Positions 1 through 9,301 of a DNA stretch of 64,000 bases are shown here, piece after piece. Made by a program: the position numbers and the translations under genes. Below the pieces are notes generated by a model that was not told the DNA's origin, did no database searches, and saw only the letters and a program-made list of their open reading frames with translations. Position 1 is the stretch's first letter. Each line of letters begins with the position of its first letter. This DNA comes from Alcanivoracaceae bacterium (GTDB taxonomy: Bacteria > Pseudomonadota > Gammaproteobacteria > Pseudomonadales > Alcanivoracaceae): NCBI GenBank assembly GCA_029213045.1, contig JARGPN010000016.1, forward strand, positions 124,001 through 188,000, in the 5' to 3' direction.

Positions 1-1
1 C

Positions 2-697
2 AAAGCATCCAGCCGAGTAAATCCATTTATTCGCTTTAACCAAGATAAGCAGCTCTATCGCCAAGCGCTTGAATTGCATGGCATCACCAAGGCCTATGAC
101 GACCTAGTGTTGTTCAAAAACTTTAATCTACAAGTTGAAGTAGGCGAACGCGTCGCCATTTTAGGCCCGAACGGCGCCGGCAAAACGACACTGTTGCGCT
201 GCCTGATGAACGAGATCAACGTTGATGCGGGAATCATCAAGTGGTCGGAGAACGTCAACATTGGTTACTACGCGCAGGACCACGCTGCCGACTTTGAACA
301 AGACATGAATCTCATCGACTGGATGACACAATGGCGTCAGCCCAAAGACGATGAACAATGGGTACGCGGCGTGCTCGGCCAACTACTTTTTTCTGGCGAC
401 GAAATTAAAAAGTCAGTAAAGAAAATTTCCGGTGGCGAACAGGGACGCATGCTGTTCGGAAAAATGATGATGCAACGCCCGAATATTTTAGTGATGGACG
501 AACCGACCAACCACTTGGATATGGAATCTATCGAGTCGCTAAACCTTGCCTTGGAGAAATTCCCCGGCACCTTGTTCTTTGTATCCCACGACCGCGAGTT
601 TGTATCGTCGTTGGCGACGCGCATCATCGAAATTACACCTGAAGGCATTACCGATTTTAGCGGCAACTATGAAGACTTCCTCCGCAGCAAAGAGTAA
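2..697 (+). CDS. ybiT: ABC-F family ATPase, C-terminal part (YbiT-like)
   Basis: This is the second half of a duplicated-cassette ABC-F protein; the reading frame is open to the left window edge, so the N-terminal ATPase and linker lie outside. Visible motifs are Walker A (GPNGAGKTT), the ABC signature (SGGEQGR), Walker B with MDEPTNHLD and the H-loop SHDRE. The stretch running into NPFIRF just before the second cassette, and the C-terminal end [14 protein letters not shown], match the YbiT subgroup as I remember it. ABC-F proteins act on the ribosome in the cytoplasm, not in transport; the exact role of YbiT is poorly known. A strong terminator follows 33 bases after the stop. Confidence 0.9.
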   Translation, partial: KASSRVNPFIRFNQDKQLYRQALELHGITKAYDDLVLFKNFNLQVEVGERVAILGPNGAGKTTLLRCLMNEINVDAGIIKWSENVNIGYYAQDHAADFEQDMNLIDWMTQWRQPKDDEQWVRGVLGQLLFSGDEIKKSVKKISGGEQGRMLFGKMMMQRPNILVMDEPTNHLDMESIESLNLALEKFPGTLFFVSHDREFVSSLATRIIEITPEGITDFSGNYEDFLRSKE

Positions 698-722
698 GTC
701 TTTTGGTCTCTGATTTTCGGCC

Positions 723-754
723 AAAAAAAGGGAGCATAAAGCTCCCTTTTTTTT
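723..754. terminator. Bidirectional intrinsic terminator between ybiT and DUF2750 gene
   Basis: The arms GGGAGC (730-735) and GCTCCC (741-746) enclose a five-base loop. A run of eight T follows on the plus strand, and a run of seven A precedes it, which gives a T-run on the minus strand. It sits between two convergent genes and can serve both. Confidence 0.9.
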
Positions 755-779
755 ACACTAGAAAACGCCGCGATCGCAG

Positions 780-1163
780 TTATTCGCTCGCACTGCTTAA
801 CGCGTCTTTCAATTCCTCAGAAGACATAACCACGCCATCAGGATCTTCACCTGGGCATATGGCCAATAAAATTCCGTCTGCGTCCATACCGTCAGCCCAA
901 CGCTCAAACCAAGCAGACAGAGGGATAGCTTTAGGTGTGCTGCCTTGATGCTCGTCACCCGCCCAGGCTGCTGCCATATCAGGATGCGGCCACACCGGCA
1001 GGAATTCTTCACCGCCGCTGCTCAGCACCATCCACTCATCGCCGTCAGCAAGGCTCCACATTTCTTCGTTCGCCAGTGTCTGTTCAATAAAGTATTCGCA
1101 ACGATCATCCGCAGAAAGGTTTAGCGCTTTCTGCAAATCTTCGGGTGTCATTTCATAAGTCAT
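780..1163 (-). CDS. DUF2750 family protein
   Basis: A 127-residue acidic cytoplasmic protein. The order of conserved features (LADGDEWMVL near residue 40, then the WPHPDMAAAWA segment and a C-terminal GILLAICP stretch) fits the DUF2750 family, whose function is unknown. The start chosen is ATG at 1163, preceded by AAGTGG at suitable spacing; an in-frame GTG four codons upstream (1175) is possible. There is no signal peptide or membrane segment. It lies downstream of the CvfB-like gene on the same strand with about 80 bases between, so it may be read from that transcript. Family call is from memory of the pattern. Confidence 0.75.
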   Translation of the reverse strand: MTYEMTPEDLQKALNLSADDRCEYFIEQTLANEEMWSLADGDEWMVLSSGGEEFLPVWPHPDMAAAWAGDEHQGSTPKAIPLSAWFERWADGMDADGILLAICPGEDPDGVVMSSEELKDALSSASE

Positions 1164-1243
1164 AATAGTAACCACTTAACGTAAATTTTAGAGCGTGCCG
1201 CCTACCTCCGCAGCCAACATCGCCCCAACGGCTTTGAATAAAG

Positions 1244-2071
1244 CTACGACAAATAAATGCCGTCCTTCTCAATTCGAATTTTTCGGGCTTTGTACAGCTT
1301 GCCGATGGTTTGCTTAAACGCGGCCTTGCTAACCCGAAAGCTGGAAAAAATTTCTTCCGGCGAACTTTTATCGTTCAACGGAAGAAATCCGTCGTTCTTC
1401 TCAAGTTGCGCGAGCACTTTCTCACTAAACTCGTCACTCTTTGCTGCGCCTGGGGCATTCAGAGAAATACTGAGCCGATCGTCTGGCCGCAATCTCTGAA
1501 TATAACCAGTCAAACGCTGACCGCGTTTTAATGGCGCGCGAATCTCATTTAAGTTAATCAAGCCCCAATAACGAAAATCGACAACCACTTTGTAGCCAAT
1601 ATCCGTATCGTGTGCGACCACCAAGACAACTTCGTCGCCTTGCTGATAACAGGTTGCCGTATCTTCAAGGTGCCGATCCAACTGTGCACTGGCAACCAAA
1701 CGCCCATCGTGGTTTTGAATAATTTTAACCAACTGTGAGCGCCCTTCTTCAGGCTGCCCACGCTGCTCGCCAAACGGCAGCAACAAATCTTTCGCTAAGC
1801 CCCACTCCAAAAATGCACCAACGCGGCTCACCGAAACAACATTGAGAAAAGCAACTTCACCCAGCTGGGCTCTTGGCTTCGTGGCTGTCGCCACCAAACG
1901 CCCCTCACCGTCGTGATAGACGAAAACATTCACGCTGTCGCCGCTTTCTAAGCCTTCCGGCGCCTCGCGGTTCGGCAATAAAATTTCACCGAGTTCAGCG
2001 CCATCTAAATAGGCGCCCTGACGTGCGCGATGCAACACGGTAAGCGGCTGTGTAATACCTATGCGGGCCAT
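1244..2071 (-). CDS. CvfB/YitL-like S1 RNA-binding protein
   Basis: A 275-residue protein made of S1-type beta-barrel RNA-binding modules and a C-terminal winged helix, the layout of the CvfB/YitL family. The second half contains the typical segments GLINLNEIRAPLKRG and the C-terminal IFSSFRVSKAAFKQTIGKLY helix-turn region. The family is implicated in RNA metabolism and virulence gene control in Gram-positive bacteria; its role in gammaproteobacteria is not established. It starts 70 bases after the orn stop on the same strand, so the pair may share a transcript. Length fits the family. Confidence 0.8.
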   Translation of the reverse strand: MARIGITQPLTVLHRARQGAYLDGAELGEILLPNREAPEGLESGDSVNVFVYHDGEGRLVATATKPRAQLGEVAFLNVVSVSRVGAFLEWGLAKDLLLPFGEQRGQPEEGRSQLVKIIQNHDGRLVASAQLDRHLEDTATCYQQGDEVVLVVAHDTDIGYKVVVDFRYWGLINLNEIRAPLKRGQRLTGYIQRLRPDDRLSISLNAPGAAKSDEFSEKVLAQLEKNDGFLPLNDKSSPEEIFSSFRVSKAAFKQTIGKLYKARKIRIEKDGIYLS

Positions 2072-2141
2072 AAAAATTCCGGCAGGAAAAAATCGACAAT
2101 CTCTTCACTAGACCAACGCATTGGTCCAGCAAAAAGAATAT

Positions 2142-2687
2142 TCAGATACTAAATACTTTTTCGCGGTAGAACTGCAATTCTGCAATGGAGTCTTTGATGT
2201 CGTCCATGGCCAAGTGCTTAGCATCTTTTTTCAAATGCTCCAGCACTTCGGGCTTCCAACGACGCACCAGTTCTTTTACAGACGATACATCCAAGTTGCG
2301 ATAATGGAAGAAATCTTCAAGCCGCGGCATGGCGCGATGTAAAAAGCGACGATCTTGGCAAATAGAGTTGCCACACATGGGCGACATTCCACGCTCAACG
2401 TATTGCCCTAGAAATGAAAGAGTTTCTGCTTCTGCGGCGGCGGCTGTCCACTCGCTCTGACGTATACGCTCGACCAATCCCGAGCCGGTATGCGTTGTGG
2501 TATTCCATTCATCCATTTTTGCCAGCACAGCATCTGGCTGATGAATAGCCATTACCGGGCCTTCTGCCAACACATTTAATTCTTTATCAGTCACTAACGT
2601 AGCAATTTCGATAATCACGTCGTTGTCGGTATCCAGCCCGGTCATTTCTAAATCGATCCAGATTAGATTGTCTCGTTTGTTGCTCAT
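2142..2687 (-). CDS. orn: Oligoribonuclease
   Basis: Orn is a 3'-to-5' exonuclease that clears two- to five-residue RNA fragments, including pGpG from c-di-GMP breakdown, which links it to the c-di-GMP protein FimX further along. It belongs to the DEDDh exonucleases: IDLEMTGLD near residues 11-19 gives the first D and E, and [10 protein letters not shown] near the C-terminus gives the catalytic H and D. Length (181) is normal. The ATG at 2687 is preceded by AAAGGA at good spacing. In many gammaproteobacteria orn lies directly beside rsgA, divergently; here a dehydrogenase gene separates them. Confidence 0.97.
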   Translation of the reverse strand: MSNKRDNLIWIDLEMTGLDTDNDVIIEIATLVTDKELNVLAEGPVMAIHQPDAVLAKMDEWNTTTHTGSGLVERIRQSEWTAAAAEAETLSFLGQYVERGMSPMCGNSICQDRRFLHRAMPRLEDFFHYRNLDVSSVKELVRRWKPEVLEHLKKDAKHLAMDDIKDSIAELQFYREKVFSI

Positions 2688-2751
2688 GCGGATTCCTTTA
2701 CGTCGTGTTCTCGCGCTATCGGTCTGCGTACGCGCAGAATAACACTTGCGG

Positions 2752-3600
2752 CTACAGACCTGTCATTTTTTCCGATAACGCCCACAGTTTTTCTGCCGCG
2801 CCATCATCACGCGCTTCTGCGGAGGGCTCACGCTCTTTGCACCGGATGAAATATTTTCCTGTTGCGCGGCCACCGGTTTCGCCCGACGCCAGCCAAATCG
2901 TGGTCCGCGCGCCCTCTTCAGCACTGATCAGAAACTTTTTCAGCAGGGTGCTAAACGCTCTCTGGGCAAAATTTCCATTCGGCCAAATATTGGTGGCCAC
3001 ACCGCCAGGGTGCAAACAATTCGCATGAATGCCTAAGCCCGCGCAGCGACGAGACAGTGCCCGTGTAAATAGAATATTGGCCATCTTTGATTGAGCATAG
3101 GCCTTCATCACGAAATAGCCTTTTTCGAGTTGCAGGTCACCCCAGTGCATTTTGCCCGCTTTGTGCGCACTAGAGGCCACGCTAATAACGCGACCTTTCG
3201 CCAGCTTTAGGTTGGGCAGCAATAAATTGGTCAATAGGAAGGGGCCTAGATGATTGACGGCAAACGTCATTTCAAAGCCGTCTTCGCTTGTTTCACGACG
3301 GACTTTTGCCAATCCCGCATTATTTACCAGCACATCCACGCGCGCATGCCGCTGGGTAATGTTAGCGGCGCAACGACGCACCGATGCGAGGGAGGCAAGG
3401 TCAACATGCACAAACTCCAAGGACGCAGAAGGGTGCTCGCGCCGTATCGCTTGCATCGCTTTTTCGGCGGCGTCTTGCCGGCGGCACGCCAACACTATGT
3501 GTGCGCCCATGCCCGCCAATGACTCCGCTGCGACAAGGCCAATGCCGCTGTTCGCCCCAGTGATAACGATTGTCTTGCCTTTCAATGCATCCGCACCCAT
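2752..3600 (-). CDS. Short-chain dehydrogenase/reductase (retinol dehydrogenase-like)
   Basis: A 282-residue NAD(P)-binding Rossmann enzyme of the classical SDR type. It shows TGANSGIG at the N-terminus for cofactor binding, NNAG in the middle and the catalytic YAQSK (Y-x-x-x-K). The overall pattern resembles retinol dehydrogenase/WW-oxidoreductase-like SDRs; the substrate cannot be read from the sequence. The frame stays open far upstream, to 4047, but that part overlaps rsgA and lacks SDR features. I place the start at the ATG at 3600, which has GGGAG eight bases before it and leads straight into the Rossmann motif. Confidence 0.88.
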   Translation of the reverse strand: MGADALKGKTIVITGANSGIGLVAAESLAGMGAHIVLACRRQDAAEKAMQAIRREHPSASLEFVHVDLASLASVRRCAANITQRHARVDVLVNNAGLAKVRRETSEDGFEMTFAVNHLGPFLLTNLLLPNLKLAKGRVISVASSAHKAGKMHWGDLQLEKGYFVMKAYAQSKMANILFTRALSRRCAGLGIHANCLHPGGVATNIWPNGNFAQRAFSTLLKKFLISAEEGARTTIWLASGETGGRATGKYFIRCKEREPSAEARDDGAAEKLWALSEKMTGL

Positions 3601-3789
3601 GGTGCTCGCTCCCGTCTCGTTGCCGGTGCTATATACTACCGCCCTAGCCACACCCTTGGACTGCAGCACACGCTTTCTAAGACTTAGCCGATAAATTGCT
3701 ACGCAATATAATAGCGTGGAATGTACCGCGAAAACGCGATGTAGCCCAAGGCTCACGCCACAATAAAGCAGCACCACACAGGTAATTGC

Positions 3790-4818
3790 ATGAGCAAACG
3801 CAAACTGACCCGACGGCAGCAATGGCGGATCGATAAGATTCAGCAGGAACGCCTTGCCCGTGCCGAACGCAAGGACGGTGACGGGCCAGCGAAGGTCAGC
3901 GGGCAGCTCGGCAACGAACAGCACGGACGCGTTGTCACGCACTATGGCCGCCAGGTGATCGTCGAAAATACCAACGGCGAAACCGTGCGTTGCCATTTTC
4001 GCGCAACACTGGAGCAGCTCGTGGTCGGCGACCGCGTTGTTTACCAACCGCCCACCGACGAAGGACTTGGCGTAGTGTCTGCGATTGAGCCTCGCAGCAC
4101 GGTGTTAAAGCGGCCAGACCCTTATGGAAATTTAAAACCGGTGGCTGCGAATGTGGAGCAAATGCTGATTGTGTTCGCGCCTCTGCCCACGCCTTCATCG
4201 CAGCTTTTAGATCGCTATTTGGTCGCGGCGGAGTTATCCGGCATCGCGCCGATTTTAGTGCTGAACAAGGCCGACCTGATCGACGCACAAAGCCGCCCTC
4301 TCATCGACGACATGCTCGGCCCCTATCGGCACCTCGGCTATACCGTGCTAGAGGCCTCGGCCACGGCTGCCCACGGCCTCAACGCATTGCGCGAACACCT
4401 TCGCAGCAAAACATCGGTGTTTGTTGGGCAATCTGGCGTAGGCAAGTCCTCGCTGATTAACGCTCTCATGCCTGACGTTGATCTGGCCATTGGCGGCCTT
4501 TCGGAAACATCCGGGTTAGGCCAACACACCACCGTCACCGCCCAATTGTTACGTTTCGCCGACGGCGGCGACCTCATCGACTCCCCCGGTGTACGTGAAT
4601 TCGGGCTCTGGCATATCAGTGAAGACGAATTGTTGCGCGGTTATACGGAGCTCGCCCCGCTCGCCGGCGCGTGCAAATTTCGTAACTGCTCGCATCGCCA
4701 TGAGCCAGGCTGCGCACTGCTGGCCGCCGCCGAAGACGGTTCGATTAGCTCAGATCGCCTGGAAAACTTCTTTCGCATCGCCGAAACATTGGATGACGAC
4801 GCTCGCAGCCGTTATTAA
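3790..4818 (+). CDS. rsgA: Ribosome small-subunit biogenesis GTPase RsgA
   Basis: RsgA is a circularly permuted GTPase that checks late 30S subunit maturation. In order: an OB-fold RNA-binding region (about residues 40-110), the G4 motif NKAD (159-162), then the P-loop GQSGVGKS (213-220), G3 DSPG (264-267) and a C-terminal zinc site C295, C300, H302, C308. G4 preceding G1 is the family hallmark. The basic N-terminus is typical. Length (342) is normal. It is transcribed away from the SDR gene; the 189 bases between hold no other gene. Confidence 0.97.
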   Translation: MSKRKLTRRQQWRIDKIQQERLARAERKDGDGPAKVSGQLGNEQHGRVVTHYGRQVIVENTNGETVRCHFRATLEQLVVGDRVVYQPPTDEGLGVVSAIEPRSTVLKRPDPYGNLKPVAANVEQMLIVFAPLPTPSSQLLDRYLVAAELSGIAPILVLNKADLIDAQSRPLIDDMLGPYRHLGYTVLEASATAAHGLNALREHLRSKTSVFVGQSGVGKSSLINALMPDVDLAIGGLSETSGLGQHTTVTAQLLRFADGGDLIDSPGVREFGLWHISEDELLRGYTELAPLAGACKFRNCSHRHEPGCALLAAAEDGSISSDRLENFFRIAETLDDDARSRY

Positions 4819-4930
4819 CGGACGTATCTAAATAAAAGCGCGCTCGGCGTAGATCAGAAGCGCGCGCACGCCTGTCACCGTCGGCAGCTCTGCTTTACAA
4901 TGCCGATATCCTTGGCAGTGCTGATCTCAC

Positions 4931-5755
4931 ATGACCTCCGAATTTCCCTTATTGCTGGCCCCACAAGATTTAGCCGCGCGCTTAGGCGGCAAGAATGTAT
5001 TGATCGTGGACCTCGGAAAATCACAAGTGTACGAGCAGGCCCATGTGCCCGGCGCTGTGCATTTGGATTTTCGCCGATTACTGCGCGGCTCGCAGCCCGC
5101 ACCTGGCCTTTTGCCCGATCTTGATGATTTGAACCAGCTGTTTTCGGAACTTGGCTTAACCCCGGATACCGTTGTGGTCGCCTACGACGACGAAGGCGGC
5201 GGCTGGGCCGGTCGATTACTGTGGACGCTAGACGCCATAGGCCATCGCCACTACGCCTACCTCGACGGCGGCATTCATGCATGGCTTGCTGAAGGCTTGC
5301 CGACGGAAGTGGACCGCAACGAACCCACCCCGAGCGATTTTGAAGCTGCCGCGTTTAGCGAGACCACCAACGTCACGTTCGACGAAATGCTCGCGCGCTA
5401 CCAAGATCCCAACGTCGCCATCTGGGATGCACGCTCCGAAGAAGAATTTTTAGGGCTGCGCGCCTACGCGCAAAAAAGCGGGCATATCCCCGGCGCGATT
5501 CATTACGAATGGACAGAGCCGATGGATCGCGGTCGTCACTTACGCGTACGTAATCTAGATGAAGTCCGCAAAGAGTTAGATAAACTGGGTTTAAATGGCG
5601 ATAAAGAAATCATTACCCATTGCCAAACCCACCATCGCTCCAGCTTTTCTTGGCTTGTTGGCAAGATGCTCGGATTAAATATTCGCGCTTATGCAGGTTC
5701 GTGGTCGGAATGGGGCAACCACCCCGATACGCCCGTAGAAAAAAATATTTCCTGA
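4931..5755 (+). CDS. sseA: Two-domain sulfurtransferase (rhodanese family)
   Basis: A 274-residue tandem rhodanese. The N-terminal domain keeps the fold (VDLGKSQVYEQAHVPGA) but has Asp where the active Cys would be (YDDEGGG), so it is the inactive structural half. The C-terminal domain carries the catalytic Cys in CQTHHRSS, the loop that cradles the persulfide. Enzymes of this layout move sulfane sulfur from thiosulfate or 3-mercaptopyruvate to acceptors; which donor is used here is unknown. The gene ends 57 bases before psd on the same strand; the pairing is, from memory, also found in Pseudomonas. Confidence 0.9.
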   Translation: MTSEFPLLLAPQDLAARLGGKNVLIVDLGKSQVYEQAHVPGAVHLDFRRLLRGSQPAPGLLPDLDDLNQLFSELGLTPDTVVVAYDDEGGGWAGRLLWTLDAIGHRHYAYLDGGIHAWLAEGLPTEVDRNEPTPSDFEAAAFSETTNVTFDEMLARYQDPNVAIWDARSEEEFLGLRAYAQKSGHIPGAIHYEWTEPMDRGRHLRVRNLDEVRKELDKLGLNGDKEIITHCQTHHRSSFSWLVGKMLGLNIRAYAGSWSEWGNHPDTPVEKNIS

Positions 5756-5812
5756 TGGCGCAGCACACCATTGCTCGTCTTTTCGAGCAAGATTTCAACA
5801 CGAGGCCTTTCC

Positions 5813-6679
5813 GTGAACGAACTGTTTGAAAAATTATTCGCGTTGCTACAGCTCATTTTGCCGCACCACGTCCTATCGCGTTTAGTCGGCTACTTGGCGC
5901 GTAGCGAAGTCGGCCTGATAAAAAATACCTTTATCAAAACGTTCTTGAAAAACTTCGACATCAATATGTCAGAGGCAAAAGAAGAAGACGCGTTGGCATA
6001 CGCCAACTTTAATGCATTTTTTACTCGCGAACTCAAAGATGGCGCGCGCATTATTGATGATGAAAAAAACGCCATCGTCTCACCAGCGGACGGAGCCATC
6101 AGCCAACTAGGGTCAATCCTAGGGTCCGACGTACTGCAAGCCAAAGACCGTCACTTTTCCTTATACGAATTACTGGGCGGCAACAGCGAACTTGCTAGCG
6201 AATTTATTAATGGCAGCTTTGCCACCGTATATCTTTCACCGAAAGATTATCACCGTGTGCACATGCCTTTTACCGGCACGCTGCGCGAAATGATTTATGT
6301 GCCTGGACGATTATTTTCGGTCAACCAAGCCACCACCCGACAAATTTCCGATTTGTTTGCACGCAACGAACGCGCGGTATGCGTGTTCGATACTGAGCAC
6401 GGCCCGATGGTCGTCATTCTGGTGGGAGCGATGATCGTTGCCGGTATTGAAACTGTATTTTCTGGGCCCATCACCCCACTTGCGCGCACCGTGCAGCGCG
6501 TCGAATACGGCGCAGAACAACGCGGTCCAATCGTGCTGAATAAAGGCGATGAATTAGGTCGTTTTTATTTGGGGTCAACTGCCATTCTGCTTTTCCCAGA
6601 GGGCAAGGTGGAATTCTCGGCAGGAATGGACGCTGAAAGCCCCGTGCAAATGGGCCAGAAAATGGGCGAGTTTGTTTAA
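5813..6679 (+). CDS. psd: Phosphatidylserine decarboxylase proenzyme
   Basis: Psd makes phosphatidylethanolamine from phosphatidylserine at the inner membrane. The proenzyme cuts itself at an LGST site, seen here in FYLGSTAIL near the C-terminus; the Ser becomes the pyruvoyl group of the alpha chain. HRVHMPFTG and SPADG are other family motifs. I place the start at GTG 5813 (N-terminus NELFEKLFALL), with CGAGG seven bases before it, giving 288 residues, a normal length; the frame is open upstream to 5771 but that part does not look like Psd. An inverted repeat follows the stop. Confidence 0.96.
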   Translation: MNELFEKLFALLQLILPHHVLSRLVGYLARSEVGLIKNTFIKTFLKNFDINMSEAKEEDALAYANFNAFFTRELKDGARIIDDEKNAIVSPADGAISQLGSILGSDVLQAKDRHFSLYELLGGNSELASEFINGSFATVYLSPKDYHRVHMPFTGTLREMIYVPGRLFSVNQATTRQISDLFARNERAVCVFDTEHGPMVVILVGAMIVAGIETVFSGPITPLARTVQRVEYGAEQRGPIVLNKGDELGRFYLGSTAILLFPEGKVEFSAGMDAESPVQMGQKMGEFV

Positions 6680-6688
6680 TATTTCTAC

Positions 6689-6717
6689 GGCGCTGCACCG
6701 AACGTGTCTGCAGCGCC
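6689..6717. terminator. Inverted repeat between convergent psd and YtjB-like genes
   Basis: The nine-base arms GGCGCTGCA and TGCAGCGCC enclose an eleven-base loop. There is no T-run after it on either strand, so an intrinsic terminator role is plausible from position but not proven. Confidence 0.5.
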
Positions 6718-6739
6718 AATCCGCTTATTGTTCGCTTTC

Positions 6740-7873
6740 CTAACTTTCCAGCAGAGCCGCAGCTTGCGCGGCAATTAATTTTTGGTAGCGCTGTGCCAGT
6801 TGCTCAACCGGCTGTAATCGTATGGTAGTTTCGCCATTACTGATCTCAATGCACCGCTCCGCCTGATACAGCAAACGTGCATCCAGTTCTAATTTCAGCA
6901 GCTCCGCCTCAGGCACATGCACGCGTCCGGGCAGCCCTGCCACACACATTGACCAACTTGCATTGGTGTCCGCCTCGCAGCTAACTAACAACTTAAACTC
7001 CAATGCAGAACGCCCCTGCTTTTTGCGTTGCTCAGACACTTCCCGTGCTACCCGGCGAAACAGCATGCCTGCGCATAACGCCTGAAACGCGACATCCGCG
7101 CGCGACTCTGCTTTAAACTCTAACGCGCATTGCTTACCTAGCTCGGCGTTTACTTGGGCGCCATATACGCCCGCGATGCCTTCCAATATTTTTCGGTACG
7201 GCGCCACCATTTCTTCGATGAGTGACGTGGTCAGCCGATCACGCATACGATCGAAATTCACGATGCTGATACGTAATCGGGCTTTCGGTATTTCATTCGC
7301 TTGTGTCATGGACAACACGGGGACCATGTCCGCTTCAATGTCGTCATCGCTATTGCGCTCACTCTGCAGCCGACGCCAAACCACCTCAGCCAGCACCCGC
7401 AATGCCAACAAGCAAAACACCACTAAGACAAAATTGGATTCCAGATATTTTTCTTGTTCTACGCTGGTGTTAGCGGGCCAAAGCTCGACCGTTCCTGCAA
7501 CGCCATCCTCGTCCACTCGCACCGCCCGACTCACCGGCAAGCCGTCGCCTCGTGGTTCACCGGCGCTCGAAAGAACAATCCCTGCAACACTGCGGAACTC
7601 GATACGCGACACTGTGGGCAAGCTCGCTGCGTGACCGGCAATAACGTTCAGGCTAACCAGGTTCCCTGTCACGACAAACTCAGCAGAGCTGGTCGACAGT
7701 TGCTGCGCCAACGCTTCCGCCGCCTCACGGCGATTGTGCTCAAGCGTGGAGTGAACATGTTCGAGAAAATAGATGCCGATCACCAGCGCGGCGACCAGCA
7801 TTAATGACAACTCTCGCAACATGGTGCGCTCTCGCTGCAACCATTGGCGTACGCGATATTCGTCCCAGACCAT
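6740..7873 (-). CDS. YtjB/AhpA-like inner-membrane protein
   Basis: About 377 residues. A hydrophobic segment near residues 21-39 and a second near 148-165 flank a region of roughly 100 residues that should face the periplasm; the C-terminal half is soluble and presumably cytoplasmic. This layout, and its position divergent from serB, match the YtjB (SMP) family known beside serB in enterobacteria, which is shorter there. Function unknown. The start is ATG 7873; a TTG two codons upstream is less likely. No catalytic motif is visible in the C-terminal half. Confidence 0.65.
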   Translation of the reverse strand: MVWDEYRVRQWLQRERTMLRELSLMLVAALVIGIYFLEHVHSTLEHNRREAAEALAQQLSTSSAEFVVTGNLVSLNVIAGHAASLPTVSRIEFRSVAGIVLSSAGEPRGDGLPVSRAVRVDEDGVAGTVELWPANTSVEQEKYLESNFVLVVFCLLALRVLAEVVWRRLQSERNSDDDIEADMVPVLSMTQANEIPKARLRISIVNFDRMRDRLTTSLIEEMVAPYRKILEGIAGVYGAQVNAELGKQCALEFKAESRADVAFQALCAGMLFRRVAREVSEQRKKQGRSALEFKLLVSCEADTNASWSMCVAGLPGRVHVPEAELLKLELDARLLYQAERCIEISNGETTIRLQPVEQLAQRYQKLIAAQAAALLES

Positions 7874-8047
7874 ACTCAAACACTCGCAATTTGATTCGGC
7901 GGCAAGTATAGCCTAGCCGCACAGTGAAAATCGCCGTCAACACAACGCCTCTTTGTTGGCGCAATTTTCTGGTAATCTAGCGCCACTTAATATGGCTTCA
8001 ACCTAGCCAGCTGGCTCGATCTTCCGTCCAGCATTGGAGAGCAGTTA

Positions 8048-9301
8048 GTGCGCGAAATCATTCTAATCCAGGTGTCAGGTGGCGATCGCCCCGGCCTTAC
8101 CGCCGCGTTTACCCGCATTTTGGCGCAATACCGCCTTAATATATTAGATGTCGGGCAAGCCGTGATTCATGACACCTTGTCGCTCGGCATGGTGGTCGAA
8201 GTCCCGCCCGATAGCGAAGCGCCGGCGGTATTGAAAGATTTGTTGTTCGAGGCGCACAAGCTAAATGTGTCGGTGCGCTTTCGCCCTATTGATCATGATA
8301 AATATGAAGACTGGGTGTCTGGCCAAGGCAAAGACCGCTACATCATTACCTTGTTAGCGAGAAAAATCACCGCGTTACAGCTTGCCGATGTTACCGCTGT
8401 TGTTGCAGAAAATGATTTAAACATTGATTCAATTAATCGCCTTTCGGGGCGTGTGCACCTCGAAGGCGAGGCCGAAGATGATGATGCGCGCGCCTGCGTC
8501 GAGGTGTCCGTTCGCGGCCAACCGAAAAGCGCTGAAGCTATGCGTGTAGCGTTCTTGCGTATCGCCAATGAAAGCAACGTTGATATTGCCTTCCAAAAAG
8601 ACAGCGCCTTCCGTCGCAACCGTCGACTGGTGGCCTTCGATATGGACTCCACCCTGATTGAATCGGAAGTGATCGACGAGCTCGCCCGTGAGGCAGGCGT
8701 TTACGATCAGGTCGCGGCGATCACAGAGCAAGCAATGCGCGGCGAATTAGATTTTAACGAAAGCTTTAAAAAGCGCGTGGCATTATTAAAAGGGTTAGAT
8801 GAATCCGCCCTAGAAAACGTTCGCGATCGCCTGCAGCTTACCGAAGGCGCCGAGCGGTTAATCAGCACATTGAAAGCACTTGGCTATCGCACAGCGATTT
8901 TATCTGGCGGCTTTACGTGGTTCGGTCGTCATCTACAGCAACGACTGGGCATTGATCACGTGCACGCCAACGAGCTAGAAATCGAAAATGGCAAAGTCAC
9001 TGGCCGAGTGATCGGCCAAATCGTTAACGGCGAACGCAAAGCAGAATTATTGCGGGAACTGGTCGGCAAGGAAGGGATTAGCCTGGAGCAAGCGATTGCA
9101 GTGGGCGACGGCGCGAACGATTTGCCTATGCTGGGAATTGCCGGGCTAGGCATCGCGTTTCGAGCAAAACCATTGGTAAAGGAAACCGCCGAGCAAGCGA
9201 TTTCCACGCTTGGACTCGACGGCATTTTGTACCTTATGGGCGTTCGCGACCGCGACCAGGCTGAGTTGCTGGCCGCAGGTTATTCGCCTTCCGACACCTG
9301 A
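8048..9301 (+). CDS. serB: Phosphoserine phosphatase
   Basis: SerB removes phosphate from phosphoserine, the last step of serine synthesis. Residues 1-180 form two ACT-type regulatory domains (the first begins IQVSGGDRPGLTAA). The HAD phosphatase part starts with DMDSTLIE, where D198 is the nucleophile and D200 the acid/base; SGGFTWFG and VGDGANDLPM are the later HAD motifs. Length (417) matches the long pseudomonad-type SerB rather than the shorter enteric one. Start is GTG 8048 with GGAGAG upstream. Its last 22 bases overlap the convergent fimX gene. Confidence 0.96.
   Translation: MREIILIQVSGGDRPGLTAAFTRILAQYRLNILDVGQAVIHDTLSLGMVVEVPPDSEAPAVLKDLLFEAHKLNVSVRFRPIDHDKYEDWVSGQGKDRYIITLLARKITALQLADVTAVVAENDLNIDSINRLSGRVHLEGEAEDDDARACVEVSVRGQPKSAEAMRVAFLRIANESNVDIAFQKDSAFRRNRRLVAFDMDSTLIESEVIDELAREAGVYDQVAAITEQAMRGELDFNESFKKRVALLKGLDESALENVRDRLQLTEGAERLISTLKALGYRTAILSGGFTWFGRHLQQRLGIDHVHANELEIENGKVTGRVIGQIVNGERKAELLRELVGKEGISLEQAIAVGDGANDLPMLGIAGLGIAFRAKPLVKETAEQAISTLGLDGILYLMGVRDRDQAELLAAGYSPSDT

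Noticed and set aside
3601-4047. Upstream open frame in line with the SDR gene, up to 149 extra codons
   Set aside because: It overlaps rsgA on the other strand and carries no SDR-like sequence; a good ribosome site and ATG lie at 3600.
4840-4875. GCGCGC-rich inverted repeat after rsgA as a terminator
   Set aside because: The stem is short with a long loop and no T-run follows.
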